This document shows, in pieces, positions 1 through 8,773 of a stretch of 32,239 nt of DNA. The position numbers and the translations under genes are program-made. The number at the start of each line of letters is the position of its first letter. Positions within the stretch are counted from its first letter, which is position 1. Source of the stretch: a virus. The DNA lies in the IMG/VR virus record IMGVR_UViG_3300008217_002327, positions 1 through 32,239 of that record; one strand, written 5' to 3'. The notes below the pieces were generated by a model, which searched no databases, was not told where the DNA came from, and worked only from the letters and a program-made list of their open reading frames with translations.

Positions 1-506
1 CAGGATTCAACTTTGCTGCCCTAGCAACCAATGCAAGCACTTCCGGTGTCACTATTCCAAAACCAGGAGCAGCGGGTGCAGCGGGTGCAGCAAGTGACTT
101 ATTTTCTCCCGTCACCAATATCGGTCGATTCCGTGAACTGCAAAGCTTACCGCTTAACTCCGATATCAGTGCCCCTCTAGCAGCCTCAAAACCAGGAGCA
201 GCGGGTGCGGCGGGATCGCCAATAGCAGCGGCAGAAGTGGCTGCTAAACGAATGGGGGATGGTCTTAGAAATGCTGCTGCTCCGGTAGCCGAAAAGCTTA
301 ATCAGGCGGCAGAGACTCTGAAAAATCTTCCTGCTCTAACTATTAACTTAGACGGCAGCGTCCAACCTGTTGAGGTTATTCTTAACGGTGGTCAGCTATT
401 AAATGAAATCTCGCCTAAGATTACAGCCCAAGTGCTGGAACAAGTGAGCGTTCGTCTGAAGGCGATGGCTCAAAATGGTGATCCTTCGCTACAGCAGGGG
501 AAATAA
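1..506 (+). CDS. Probable tail tape-measure protein, C-terminal end (partial)
   Basis: The frame is open from the left edge (first whole codon at base 3), so this is the tail end of a longer gene; the GTG at 237 is internal, not a start. The visible 167 residues contain two Ala/Gly stretches of collagen-like form, then a segment rich in Ala and amphipathic helix, then a short beta-like part (LDGSVQPVEVILNGGQLL) and a final helix ending DPSLQQGK. A helix, an N-G-x-x-L strand and a terminal helix are what I know from C-termini of phage tape-measure proteins, which set tail length and sit inside the tail tube. The position directly before tail-hub-type genes fits. The call is an inference from C-terminal style and gene order; another Ala-rich virion protein is possible. 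Confidence 0.55.
   Translation, partial: GFNFAALATNASTSGVTIPKPGAAGAAGAASDLFSPVTNIGRFRELQSLPLNSDISAPLAASKPGAAGAAGSPIAAAEVAAKRMGDGLRNAAAPVAEKLNQAAETLKNLPALTINLDGSVQPVEVILNGGQLLNEISPKITAQVLEQVSVRLKAMAQNGDPSLQQGK
59..208. repeat. Direct repeat coding for collagen-like Gly-Ala-Ala triplets
   Basis: A 21-base string is present at 59-79 and identically at 188-208, 129 bases (43 codons) apart and in the same frame. Both copies encode KPGAAGA and are followed by more GAA/GxY triplets (KPGAAGAAGAAS and KPGAAGAAGSP). They lie inside the partial gene at the left edge. They look like duplicated flexible or collagen-like linkers between domains. Confidence 0.9.
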
Positions 507-518
507 AGGAGCAATATA

Positions 519-2045
519 ATGTCTAGTGGATTAGAATTTAAATATGGCAGTTATAATTTTCGGCCCCGACCGTTATTTAATTTGTCATCAGAACCTTTAA
601 AAACTCCTGACGGTTCAGGTTATGGGATGAATCATTCTATAACTTTGAACGGCGATATCATATTGACGGGTACTCAGCTAGACAGCGGTATCCTGGGAGT
701 GTCAGACAAAATAGAAATACTAAAGGATGCTCTGGATCATGACGGGCGACTATTGGTTATTTCTTGTAACGACAGTCCCATTCTGAGTGGCTATCCCACG
801 GTTGCTGGATACTCGGTTAGTCCCGAAGGCGACAACATGACCTTTCGGGCTGGCTATTCAATTGATTTTAACATGCCTACCACTATCTTGGGGTCTGGTA
901 ATGATAAGTTTAATGACTCCGCACCCTTCCCCCCATTTGTAGAATCGGCATCGGAAACCTGGGATGTAGAGTTTGCTGACGAACAAACACCGTTTGACTG
1001 GACGTTGGCGGACGGCACTCAGGAAAAGTTTGGCTATAAGCTAGCCGTGACTCACAGCATTGACGTACAAGCAAGAATAGCGTATACGGGTAGTGAAGTT
1101 TCCAACACCCCCTGGAAAGATGCCCGCGACTATGCCATAGACCGCCTCGGCTTCGATGGAGAGCTTGTCACCCTTACTGGTGTTCTTGGCCTCCCAGGTG
1201 TTGACTACTTTAGCCGATACGATGTCTTTAATCATTTTCGTCAAGTATCTACAAATAAAACTGATGGCTCTATTAGTATAGTAGAAACCTTTGTAGTTAC
1301 TCCTAGCGGGGCCGACAGTCTGCCCAACAATGCCCTGGAGGACTTTGAGATATCAGTAGAGCAATCTGAAGGGCTGGCCTCTGTTAGTATTGTGGGAAGT
1401 ATTCAGGGGTTGGCAGAGATCACCTATACCGGAGATGGTGGTAGTCAAGAAGGCTTTTACGTCAACGCCGGTAAATTTGCTGCTGCTTCTGGTTATTATG
1501 ACCAAATCAAGAGTAGACTATTTGATAGGGCTAGAACAGCATATTTGGCAGTTACCGGAGAGTGCTTTGACAGGTCGCTTAATCCTGTAGTAAAAAGTAG
1601 AAGTGTTGGAATAAATCCGATTGAGGGAACTATTTCATACGCATATGGATATGATACTACTACTAGTGGTTGTATTACAGGAGACTGCCTACTATCTCAA
1701 AATATTTCCATTGATGACACACTAGCTCAAGATGTATTCGCCTCTCAAACAGTATTAGGTAGGGCGGCTGGGCCTATCTTACAGGATATAGGAACAATCA
1801 CAGCCAATACTAGAACTGTTAGTGTAGAGCTAGTAACCTTGCCTCCCACAGCATGTAACTCTGTTACTGAGATGTATAAGCCCGTACCAACTGGCCTAGT
1901 ACACGACTTTATTGGAGTTATTTCTGGAGACTTAATGGCTAATTATAGTCAGGTATTTATATCTTCTCAAAGCCAGAACTGGAATTTTAGTATTGGTAGG
2001 TACACAAAAACGATGGGATTCACTTATACTAATTGTAGTTCATAA
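519..2045 (+). CDS. Putative virion (tail) structural protein
   Basis: This 508-residue protein has no enzyme motif that I recognise. It starts at an ATG seven bases after a strong AAAGGAG and follows the tape-measure-like gene by 12 bases. The first ~150 residues are beta-rich (GYGMNHSITLNGDIILTG). Residues ~175-265 carry a pattern I associate with virion proteins of marine tailed phages: VTHSIDVQA, an aromatic/Ala stretch PWKDARDYAIDRLG, then FNHFRQVSTNKTDGSISIVETF. The C-terminal third is beta-rich with several Cys. Between tape measure and hub, a distal-tail or baseplate role is most likely. Structural protein is well supported by context; the exact part of the tail is not. Confidence 0.6.
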   Translation: MSSGLEFKYGSYNFRPRPLFNLSSEPLKTPDGSGYGMNHSITLNGDIILTGTQLDSGILGVSDKIEILKDALDHDGRLLVISCNDSPILSGYPTVAGYSVSPEGDNMTFRAGYSIDFNMPTTILGSGNDKFNDSAPFPPFVESASETWDVEFADEQTPFDWTLADGTQEKFGYKLAVTHSIDVQARIAYTGSEVSNTPWKDARDYAIDRLGFDGELVTLTGVLGLPGVDYFSRYDVFNHFRQVSTNKTDGSISIVETFVVTPSGADSLPNNALEDFEISVEQSEGLASVSIVGSIQGLAEITYTGDGGSQEGFYVNAGKFAAASGYYDQIKSRLFDRARTAYLAVTGECFDRSLNPVVKSRSVGINPIEGTISYAYGYDTTTSGCITGDCLLSQNISIDDTLAQDVFASQTVLGRAAGPILQDIGTITANTRTVSVELVTLPPTACNSVTEMYKPVPTGLVHDFIGVISGDLMANYSQVFISSQSQNWNFSIGRYTKTMGFTYTNCSS

Positions 2046-2063
2046 GAAGGAATAGGAGTTAGG

Positions 2064-5000
2064 ATGGCAGTATTAGGTCAAAATCTATGTGATCCCGCTC
2101 GTATCTACGGGCCGCTCCCGCAGAATCTCTTTTGCGGTTGTAGCGTTATAAGTTTTAGTGTTCAAGCTGGCTGGAACGAACAGTCTTCCAGTATGACTAT
2201 TGAGCTAGTACAAGATACTTGTGCAGGCCCAAGAACTTGGTGGGACGAAACATTAACTCGTCAAACATCCGAGAGCATGACTGACCCAGGATTCACCTTT
2301 CCTGAGCCTGGAGTTGCAGCGTACTTTAGAGTAGAAGAAAATCCTGATGGGCTTACTGAGGCTGCTAGAGGTGGCTTTGAATATGCTGGGCTAGTTGAAG
2401 GTTGGACAGAGAGAAATGATCCTAACGGATTCCCAGTTTATACGGTCAAGCTAACTGATCCTCGTGTTGTCTTAGAGAATACTCAAGTTATTGTTAATGA
2501 CTATCCTGGCGGCACTTCTGGAGTATGGAACTTAATTAATGCCTATGGCTTCGTTGAGAGTTTAGGCACAACCTGTAATATATCTCCCGCTGGAGGAATC
2601 GGAGGAGTAACCCTTGATAACACTATTGGTAATCACGCCAATGATCGAGGCATGGTCTGGAACGATGTTCGGTGTGCTATTAACACTTTAACCGCTGGCC
2701 TTGACCAAGCGTTAGTATCTACTCTCCACGGAAGCTATTGCAGAGAAGCTAGAATTATTTACGTAGGGCCAGCACCCGCAGATGATGGATATGGAATTAT
2801 TGAAAGAGACGGCCTCATTACCGACTCTGCATTTCAAACACTTCCCAATGCCAATCTTAATAAGTCAGAATATTTAATTGATCTAAGCGAGATTCCGTTT
2901 GCTCCTTTATACTATCGTATTTCAGGGCCAAATATTAGCCTTATGGAGATCATTAGTGAGGTTGCAGGTGATGCTGGCTTTGACTACTATATAGAATTGC
3001 TTCCTGTTATTAGCGGTGGTAAGGTACTAAAGATAATTAAGGTGCGGGCAGCAGTTAGATCACAACAGCCTGCGTTAGGAGTGCTAGACACCTTTATAGC
3101 TACACGGCGAGCAGACGAAGCAGCATCTAGCGGAGGGATTCTAACTTATACCAGGGGCGAAGAAGTACGCAACGAAGATAATTCTATCTATTTAATAGGT
3201 GGTGCGGTTAGAGATGCGGAAATAGTAGACGCTGGAGACATAGTTCCATTCTTTGGGGTAGACACCGCAGGTGATTTAGTACAAGCTCAGATTGTAGATG
3301 AAGAGTATCAGATTCGCTTAGACACTTTTCGTTTAAGTCAGACTCTAAACACCGCGTTTGCTATGCAGTACAATTGGATTACTGAAAGTGAACTACGGGC
3401 CGCTCTAATTGATATAGACTCATGGAGAGAAGTTTGCCTATTCGTAGATAATGACTTTGCCGCCCACCTCCTTGCTATTGGTCATGAAGGACGTATTAAT
3501 AAAGTTGTTCTTAAAAGGATTATTGAGGGGAAGGTTCCAGAACACGCCATTGCAATTGCTAACAAGCTCGCACCGGACGCTATGGATGCCGATGACGATA
3601 AAGACTTTGAGATGATATATGAGTATGTGCGTAATTTTGCAAATGAATATTATGGCAAGCAGTGGCTAGTCAATGCTGGATCGGTGTGCGTTGTTACAGA
3701 TCAAGAGTCTGATAAAAAGAAATATTCTCACAATGCTTCTACTGAGGGTTGCTGGATAGACGACAGCACCTCAACCGTATTAGGATTGACCCACGATACC
3801 TCCGCTACAGACTTCTTTCGTGACGACGCTGGAAAATATCAACCTATTATACGCTTTCCTGTTACCGCTAGCGGTCTAGGTGGCAACGCAGGTTTAAACG
3901 CTGACCCTACAAGACTTGGAGACGATACCTATATCACAGACGGAACAGCCAATATATGGATGAAGGCAGAAGTAGACGAGAGATGGGTAGCTGGCACTCC
4001 GTTGGCTCCTGCCGGTAATACAGTTTCCTTTCTCCTAAAGGGTGCTGGGGCTGTTATAGACTCTCATACTCAAGGTAATAAATTTGGGGAGGCTTTCGCA
4101 GCTTTAGATAAATTGCTGGAAGGTCAGCCTGGAGTAGATGCACCGATCAGGATAGTAGACAAGAGTGCTGTGGTGCTGGGCATGGTCGGTCGAGCCATTG
4201 CACCCGTAGGAGCCTTAGCCCCGCAAGTTAGCCATGTTCAAACTTATGGCCCTTGGGGTATAGCTGGACTACCAGGACAGGTGCGTCTAGAAACAGATGA
4301 TGGTCTTGTGCCTTGGGAATATGGTAGCGACAACATCATGACGCAGGCGGCTCTAAATAAGGTCAATAGCTCTGTAACTCAAATGAGAAAAGGGGAGCGA
4401 GGGAGCGTTGCAGTAGCGGGATTTCCAAACATCCCCATTGGAGCAGAACTGTTCTCGGTGGACACGGCCAGCCCTCCTGTATCTCAGGGTAATCAAAAGT
4501 ATCTAGGAACCAGATCGTATAGCACCAATGTTTGTGTTGGTACTTTGCCCACTGTTCGCGTTGCTATGAACGAATGGACCGGAGAGTTTGGGCCTAATAT
4601 AACCAGCGTATCTTCCACCGTAGGGCCAAATGGTTTTACTACCGAATATCAATTCAGCACTTATACTCCTGCATTTGGTAGGTTCGCCAAAGATAATGCT
4701 GAACGCTTAAAGATTATTGGACAGTCTCGCGTAAGCACCGCCAGAAACATTAGGGCTCAGCAATTACTACGCCGTCAAGTAGCTGCTGGTAATGCCAGAG
4801 GACGCGAGCATCATGCTAATATTGGTGTAGACAAAGCACCTAAAAGCTCTCATCACGTTATGGTGGGCCGATATACCAACACCGGAACAGAGAACTCTTC
4901 TTATCGCCCCTCTGTTAATACTTCAGCTATTCGTCAGGCTCAAGCAGGCTTCCAAGACAGTGGAACCTATGGCGTTACTGCCATGATGAGTTTAGACGGT

Positions 5001-5939
5001 CTATTTAGACCAGCCTCTAAATCTGGAGATGGCGGCTTGACTCCTTATTTTGTCTTTAACACTGGTATGTGTACAGGCTTAGCCGATCATTCTAAGCAAG
5101 CAGATGGTCCGATTTTGGAATATGATAGGCTGTCAGTAACCCGAACATTTTTAGATGCTCTAGCTAATCCTCAACAGCCTGTCCTGTTAGAGCGTTCTCA
5201 TTTAGCCGCATCGGGCCACGACATTGAAATACTGGGTAGAGGAGCTACGCCTCCTGCTAGTGGGTGGACTATTGAAGAGTCCGATGATGGTTATCAGAGT
5301 GACTATAGGTTTATGGTTCATCGTGGACCTATAATGATACAGCAATGGGGATATGACTTGTGCGGTAAGCCAGTGCCGAACAAAATTGATATTGAATCAG
5401 ATGCAGAGTCTGGCAAATTTGTAGACTCGCTTTTGCTAGATAGGTTCATGGATGGGTGGTTGCAAAAACCAAAATCGTGGCCAATGGCCCCACTGGATTT
5501 GCGTCTGGATCGTGAAAGAGGAGTTTGGGTTCCACCTCAACCACCACGTATCATGCATGCCCTGCCAACCGGCGATTGTTTCTTAGTTGATTCTGGCGTC
5601 CAGCTTACAAACACCAAAGTCACATATGATGCTAGCGGTTCAACAGTAGCCGATCCTGAAGGGACACTTGCTACTCAATATCTTGCTTGGCCGTGGGCTA
5701 TTGAGCCGCCGACCGGCATGGGCAAGATTCCTGCTTATTTTGATAACGTAGACTGCTCCTGGTATGCCTTTCCTGTTAATAGACTAGATGTCTCAAGTGG
5801 TATAGAAGACCCCTCTAGTAATCCATCCCCGCCCATATTTAGAGATGTTAAATTATTAGTCTTTGGATCAGGTTTTCAACTAAGCTTTGCTGATGAAGAC
5901 TGTAATAATACTGTTACTATTGAGCTTACTCCTCCGTAA
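2064..5939 (+). CDS. Large tail hub / baseplate-like protein
   Basis: This is a 1291-residue protein with a good AGGAG before its ATG. Residues ~30-165 look like the first beta-barrel of gp27/gpD-type tail hubs: SSSMTIELVQDT, then an aromatic strand PGVAAYFRV, then FEYAGLVEGWTERND and YTVKLTDPRVVLENTQV. Residues ~270-330 hold a hub-like helix-strand unit (SLMEIISEVAGDAGFDYYIELL, continuing to IIKVRAAVR). The remaining ~900 residues, including a Gly/Ser-rich C-terminal third, match nothing I know and may form the tail tip or receptor-contacting part. It is followed after 15 bases by a small gene of the same operon. No lysozyme or peptidase motif was seen. Hub assignment rests on pattern memory and gene order. 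Confidence 0.6.
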   Translation: MAVLGQNLCDPARIYGPLPQNLFCGCSVISFSVQAGWNEQSSSMTIELVQDTCAGPRTWWDETLTRQTSESMTDPGFTFPEPGVAAYFRVEENPDGLTEAARGGFEYAGLVEGWTERNDPNGFPVYTVKLTDPRVVLENTQVIVNDYPGGTSGVWNLINAYGFVESLGTTCNISPAGGIGGVTLDNTIGNHANDRGMVWNDVRCAINTLTAGLDQALVSTLHGSYCREARIIYVGPAPADDGYGIIERDGLITDSAFQTLPNANLNKSEYLIDLSEIPFAPLYYRISGPNISLMEIISEVAGDAGFDYYIELLPVISGGKVLKIIKVRAAVRSQQPALGVLDTFIATRRADEAASSGGILTYTRGEEVRNEDNSIYLIGGAVRDAEIVDAGDIVPFFGVDTAGDLVQAQIVDEEYQIRLDTFRLSQTLNTAFAMQYNWITESELRAALIDIDSWREVCLFVDNDFAAHLLAIGHEGRINKVVLKRIIEGKVPEHAIAIANKLAPDAMDADDDKDFEMIYEYVRNFANEYYGKQWLVNAGSVCVVTDQESDKKKYSHNASTEGCWIDDSTSTVLGLTHDTSATDFFRDDAGKYQPIIRFPVTASGLGGNAGLNADPTRLGDDTYITDGTANIWMKAEVDERWVAGTPLAPAGNTVSFLLKGAGAVIDSHTQGNKFGEAFAALDKLLEGQPGVDAPIRIVDKSAVVLGMVGRAIAPVGALAPQVSHVQTYGPWGIAGLPGQVRLETDDGLVPWEYGSDNIMTQAALNKVNSSVTQMRKGERGSVAVAGFPNIPIGAELFSVDTASPPVSQGNQKYLGTRSYSTNVCVGTLPTVRVAMNEWTGEFGPNITSVSSTVGPNGFTTEYQFSTYTPAFGRFAKDNAERLKIIGQSRVSTARNIRAQQLLRRQVAAGNARGREHHANIGVDKAPKSSHHVMVGRYTNTGTENSSYRPSVNTSAIRQAQAGFQDSGTYGVTAMMSLDGLFRPASKSGDGGLTPYFVFNTGMCTGLADHSKQADGPILEYDRLSVTRTFLDALANPQQPVLLERSHLAASGHDIEILGRGATPPASGWTIEESDDGYQSDYRFMVHRGPIMIQQWGYDLCGKPVPNKIDIESDAESGKFVDSLLLDRFMDGWLQKPKSWPMAPLDLRLDRERGVWVPPQPPRIMHALPTGDCFLVDSGVQLTNTKVTYDASGSTVADPEGTLATQYLAWPWAIEPPTGMGKIPAYFDNVDCSWYAFPVNRLDVSSGIEDPSSNPSPPIFRDVKLLVFGSGFQLSFADEDCNNTVTIELTPP

Positions 5940-5954
5940 TTTTGGAAACTAAAA

Positions 5955-6230
5955 ATGGATGTCAAGGCTAAAATAGATGAGGTAGTAGAACACCTAGAAA
6001 AAGAAGAGGATGTTAGACTAGACAACTTCCACTTAAAAGATTCCGAAGGCTTGGGGGATACTTTACAGAAGGTGTTTGCTAGGTTTGGACTAACCGAAGA
6101 GGGCATTAAAGAGGCAACCGGCATGCGTTGGTGCGGTTGTAATAAGCGACGACAATTCCTAAATCGTATTTTCCCTTATAGGAAGAACAGCGATCCACAA
6201 AAAGAAGAAGAAAGAAAGGACGAACAATGA
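5955..6230 (+). CDS. Small conserved-type phage protein with CGCNKRR motif
   Basis: This 91-residue charged protein begins at ATG 5955, with only a weak GGA upstream. Residues 1-55 are predicted helical (a Glu/Lys-rich start, then a LGDTLQKVFARFGLTEEGIKEATG segment). The segment WCGCNKRRQFLNRIFPY (59-75) follows, then a very acidic/basic tail. I have seen this GL-T-E-x-x-K-x-A-T-G plus Cys-x-CNKRR...FPY layout in other uncultured phage genomes, always without a function. The stop overlaps the next start as ATGA (6227-6230), so it is probably translationally coupled to the secreted protein. The two close Cys (60, 62) are too few for a zinc site on their own. Confidence 0.7.
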   Translation: MDVKAKIDEVVEHLEKEEDVRLDNFHLKDSEGLGDTLQKVFARFGLTEEGIKEATGMRWCGCNKRRQFLNRIFPYRKNSDPQKEEERKDEQ

Positions 6231-6874
6231 AAGCTATTTTAATTACTATTAGCCTTTTGCTCGTAAACGGAGTTGCAGTATCAGACGACAAGGTAGTCGC
6301 AAAGAATCCTATTGCATGCACCAAGACGGTAGCTTGTATTAATCATCCCCATACCTGTAAGCATCATAATGGTCATCGTGGTGTCCACCACAATAGACAT
6401 GGTTATGGACATGGCTACGGAGGGTGGGGTAATCGCTGGGGTGGCGGCTACGGTCATCACGGAGCGTATCGCCACGCATCAACGGCAGCCGAGGGATTGT
6501 ATACTGGAGTGGGCAGATATATTCAGTCCAGAGGTATCTATCTGAGTCATCTTGGCCGATTCTTTATTGATCGAGAGACTGCCCGTAGCATGAAGATTAT
6601 GAACGACGCCACTAGAATTCGAGTGCGTTGGGAAATTCAAGATGAATATAAAGAACGCAACCGAAGCACTTATCTTGAAGATAGGGCTAGAGCATTGCAA
6701 AATGCCTTGCAGAGACAAGCCCTAGACGCATTCGAGAAAGACCTTCGTGCGACCGGAGCTTTGCCTCCTAAGACATCATACTTTGCTTGGAACGGTGTCC
6801 GCTATGAAAGCTGGAAAGCCTTTAAGCAAACTGATGCTTATGTTGACTTTCTCATTGAGAGGGGCCACAATTAG
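6227..6874 (+). CDS. Secreted His/Gly-rich protein, planctomycete-like C-terminal region
   Basis: The N-terminus is a typical signal peptide: a Lys, a run of Ile/Leu/Val to about residue 16, and a small-residue cleavage region near residue 19. Cys 31, 37 and 44 follow, then a His/Gly/Tyr-rich stretch (46-83) that could bind metal. From residue 85 the chain is helical (AEGLYTGVGRYIQSRG, then WEIQDEYKERNRSTYLEDRA) and ends with YFAWNGVRYESWKAFK. The AEG...G...IQSRG...ARSMKIMNDATR layout resembles, from memory, secreted proteins common in Planctomycetes. It is the last gene of the + operon, with ATGA coupling to the gene before and an AAAGGA ribosome site. Function unknown; host envelope or virion surface is plausible. 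Confidence 0.7.
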   Translation: MKAILITISLLLVNGVAVSDDKVVAKNPIACTKTVACINHPHTCKHHNGHRGVHHNRHGYGHGYGGWGNRWGGGYGHHGAYRHASTAAEGLYTGVGRYIQSRGIYLSHLGRFFIDRETARSMKIMNDATRIRVRWEIQDEYKERNRSTYLEDRARALQNALQRQALDAFEKDLRATGALPPKTSYFAWNGVRYESWKAFKQTDAYVDFLIERGHN

Positions 6875-6882
6875 CCCTCTTT
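6858..6882 (+). terminator. Weak candidate terminator at the convergent junction
   Basis: AGAGGG (6858-6863) can pair with CCCTCT (6875-6880) across an 11-base loop, followed on the + strand by only a short T run (6880-6882). It overlaps the stop codons of both convergent genes. Stem and T-tract are both short, so this is tentative. Confidence 0.25.
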
Positions 6883-7263
6883 GCGTTTATAAATAAACCA
6901 GCCGCCATTAGGAAGAAAACCTGAGTGTTGCTCAGCGTATTCCTCTTCGTCGCTGCGTTGCTTTTGCTGCGTTTCGGACAACAGGTTCCATCGGTGCTTG
7001 GGATAGATTTCCCCGCCCTTGCCCTTAGTCTGACCGAAGATCAGCTTAGCCCGACATTGCAAGCTCTGGCAGACAATTTCTAACCAGTCATTGTCGTCGG
7101 AGTCTTGCCGACATACAAACTTTACATCTGAATTTTTGCACTTACCACATCGGTCGTGCTGAAAGATTTCCTGTACTCGGGCCATACCCTTAAAGAGATC
7201 GACCTCTCGCTCCGAGTCTACGTCGATCCAAATGGAATCTGTAATTCTAATTCTCGCTAACAT
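6871..7263 (-). CDS. Zinc-finger protein paired with the Rad52-like annealase
   Basis: The start is taken at ATG 7263, which overlaps the preceding gene's TAA as TAATG; longer upstream reading is possible but unnecessary. The protein has 130 residues. It opens with a beta-strand pattern (MLARIRITDSIWIDVDSE) and has Cys pairs at 39/42 and 65/70 (CGKC and CQSLQC) suiting a zinc ribbon. Then comes FGQTKGKGGEIYPKHRW and a C-terminus FLPNGGWFIYK. I recall this FGQ-K-GG-x-x-P-K layout next to single-strand annealing or recombination genes in other phages. A role in ssDNA binding or recombination is inferred from the partner. It is the last gene of the 25-kb - strand operon. Confidence 0.6.
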   Translation of the reverse strand: MLARIRITDSIWIDVDSEREVDLFKGMARVQEIFQHDRCGKCKNSDVKFVCRQDSDDNDWLEIVCQSLQCRAKLIFGQTKGKGGEIYPKHRWNLLSETQQKQRSDEEEYAEQHSGFLPNGGWFIYKRKEG

Positions 7264-7988
7264 TATTTGCCTCCAAACTCTTCTTGCCATTGCTCATTAT
7301 AGCCTACCAAGGACTTATCAAGAGTAGACTTGCTACGTTGATACTCGGACAGTTTAGTTAAAATAAACCGACCTTCCACATTCTTCACATCCTTGATAGT
7401 CTTAGCTGACTTGGCTGTGTCTTTTACAACTCCAACCACGTTCAGGTTGTTCCTCTTACACATTTGATTAATAGCCAGCACTTGCTGATCGTTAATCGGC
7501 TCACCGCTATTATCTTCATCGGGATCATCTGTGGCAACCAACTCTTCCGCTGTGGTTACTCTAATTTTTAAAGCCCTTCTCAAAGCCTTACCTTCTGCTC
7601 TAGTACATGCAGTAGCTACGATATGCTTATTAAACGGTGCAGGGAGACTACTTCCCAAGGCATCGACGCATGCACTGACCCGCAGTTGGCCGCGACCGTC
7701 AATCCGATCAAAGACCATAGTGTGCTTAACCGTAGCCTTACCCTTGAGTGCCTCTTTCGGAACTTCAATAACGTCTGTATCAGACACTAGAATCTGCCCG
7801 AAAATCTTTTCTGCCACTCTTCGCAGACCGTCTGTGGTAGGGGCTCCGTTAATAAGCTCATGGTCAGCCAGTTGGTCTAGCACGTATTCCGCCCAATCGG
7901 GATCGGTACACTGCTTAGCATTAGGTTCTTGAACGTCTTTCAGTTCATCTTCCACTACTTCTTCGACCATATCGTTGATAGTGCTCAT
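7263..7988 (-). CDS. Rad52/22-like single-strand annealing protein
   Basis: 241 residues. Residues 28-150 follow the layout I know from phage Rad52/Sak-type annealing proteins: DPDWAEYVL, a G-x-P-TTDGLRRVAEKIFG segment, strands KATVKHTMVF and LRVSACVDALG, and the signature TRAEGKALRRAL at 129-140, closing with TTAEEL. Such proteins anneal complementary single strands during recombination-dependent replication. The C-terminal ~80 residues (165-241) are a separate Lys-rich helical part starting INDQQVLAINQMCKRN, reminiscent of a small SAP/UBA-like DNA-binding tail. The start overlaps the upstream stop as ATGA, and the downstream zinc protein overlaps as TAATG. Fold call moderately sure; no activity site is needed for this family. 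Confidence 0.65.
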   Translation of the reverse strand: MSTINDMVEEVVEDELKDVQEPNAKQCTDPDWAEYVLDQLADHELINGAPTTDGLRRVAEKIFGQILVSDTDVIEVPKEALKGKATVKHTMVFDRIDGRGQLRVSACVDALGSSLPAPFNKHIVATACTRAEGKALRRALKIRVTTAEELVATDDPDEDNSGEPINDQQVLAINQMCKRNNLNVVGVVKDTAKSAKTIKDVKNVEGRFILTKLSEYQRSKSTLDKSLVGYNEQWQEEFGGK

Positions 7989-8773
7989 ATTTCAAAATAC
8001 CTCTCGTGTTTTGGTGGAAACTTGTCCTCTACCTTATTTAATATATCTGAAACATTAGACCAGATAGTCCGAAGGTATCTTTGAGATTCCCTCTTATTTA
8101 ATCGTACTCTAATAAGTGCCATTCCAGCAGAAAGAATAAGGCCATTTTTTGCTTGATCTAGGGCTTGCCTTTTCTCCAGCTTTTCCTGCCCAAATAAAGG
8201 CTCAAAATGAATAGGCCCGTCTACCTCTATAGCCACACGACAGCTAGGTACATACAGGTCAATATGGAATCTCTCGTTCTGTAAAAGGTGCTCTTTGTGC
8301 TTATCTACCCTATATCCGTTCTGGACGAGATTATCGAATAGGAATAGCTCTACTTTAGAGCCATGCTGTGAGGCTCTCTGTATGGCCTCCTGTGACCTTT
8401 TAAAAAAATCCGCTCTCTCACTATCTGTTTTTTTATTCCACGCTTCTACGCCTATTTTTGAGCGTCTCTCGCGGTCTTCTGCTGTGAGGGTGTCCCACAC
8501 CTGCCCCTGGCTCTCACTTATCTTGTTTTTGGTAGCCTGTGACTGCTTCTTCCCCTCTGTAGGGTGGGATTGACGACCTTCTGATAAGGCCACTTTTTGA
8601 GCCTCAGACTTGTCTCTAGATTTTACGCCAAGCTTATGGGCATCCCGACGCACCCTGTTTGGATACGTATCAAAGAGTTTGGCGATTTCACCCCAACTCA
8701 TATTCTCATCATGATACAACTTATTGTATCTTTCAAAGCGTATCTTATTTGACTTGGCAAAAAACTGACTCAT
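7985..8773 (-). CDS. HTH plus Vsr/EDxHD-like PD-(D/E)XK nuclease, possibly homing
   Basis: 262 residues in three parts. Residues 12-50 resemble a helix-turn-helix (MSWGEIAKLFDTYPNRVRRDAHKLG). Residues 60-130 are Lys/Ser-rich and contain TKNKISESQGQVW, like the NUMOD-type DNA-binding repeats of homing endonucleases. Residues 138-225 form a Vsr/DUF559-like nuclease core with Glu142, Asp172 in FHIDLYVP, EVDG at 183-186, His189 and Asp206, the order expected of EDxHD enzymes. It sits between the glycosyltransferase block and the annealase, with ATGA overlaps on both sides, so it shows no intron or obvious mobile boundaries. It may be a free-standing homing endonuclease or a domesticated repair nuclease. 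Confidence 0.65.
   Translation of the reverse strand: MSQFFAKSNKIRFERYNKLYHDENMSWGEIAKLFDTYPNRVRRDAHKLGVKSRDKSEAQKVALSEGRQSHPTEGKKQSQATKNKISESQGQVWDTLTAEDRERRSKIGVEAWNKKTDSERADFFKRSQEAIQRASQHGSKVELFLFDNLVQNGYRVDKHKEHLLQNERFHIDLYVPSCRVAIEVDGPIHFEPLFGQEKLEKRQALDQAKNGLILSAGMALIRVRLNKRESQRYLRTIWSNVSDILNKVEDKFPPKHERYFEI

Noticed and set aside
2064-5939. Diversity-generating retroelement target in the large tail protein
   Set aside because: No reverse transcriptase and no template repeat matching its 3' end were seen in the window.
7531-7932. 133-residue + strand frame opposite the annealase
   Set aside because: It is an antisense shadow of the Rad52-like gene, which has correct start coupling and family signature.
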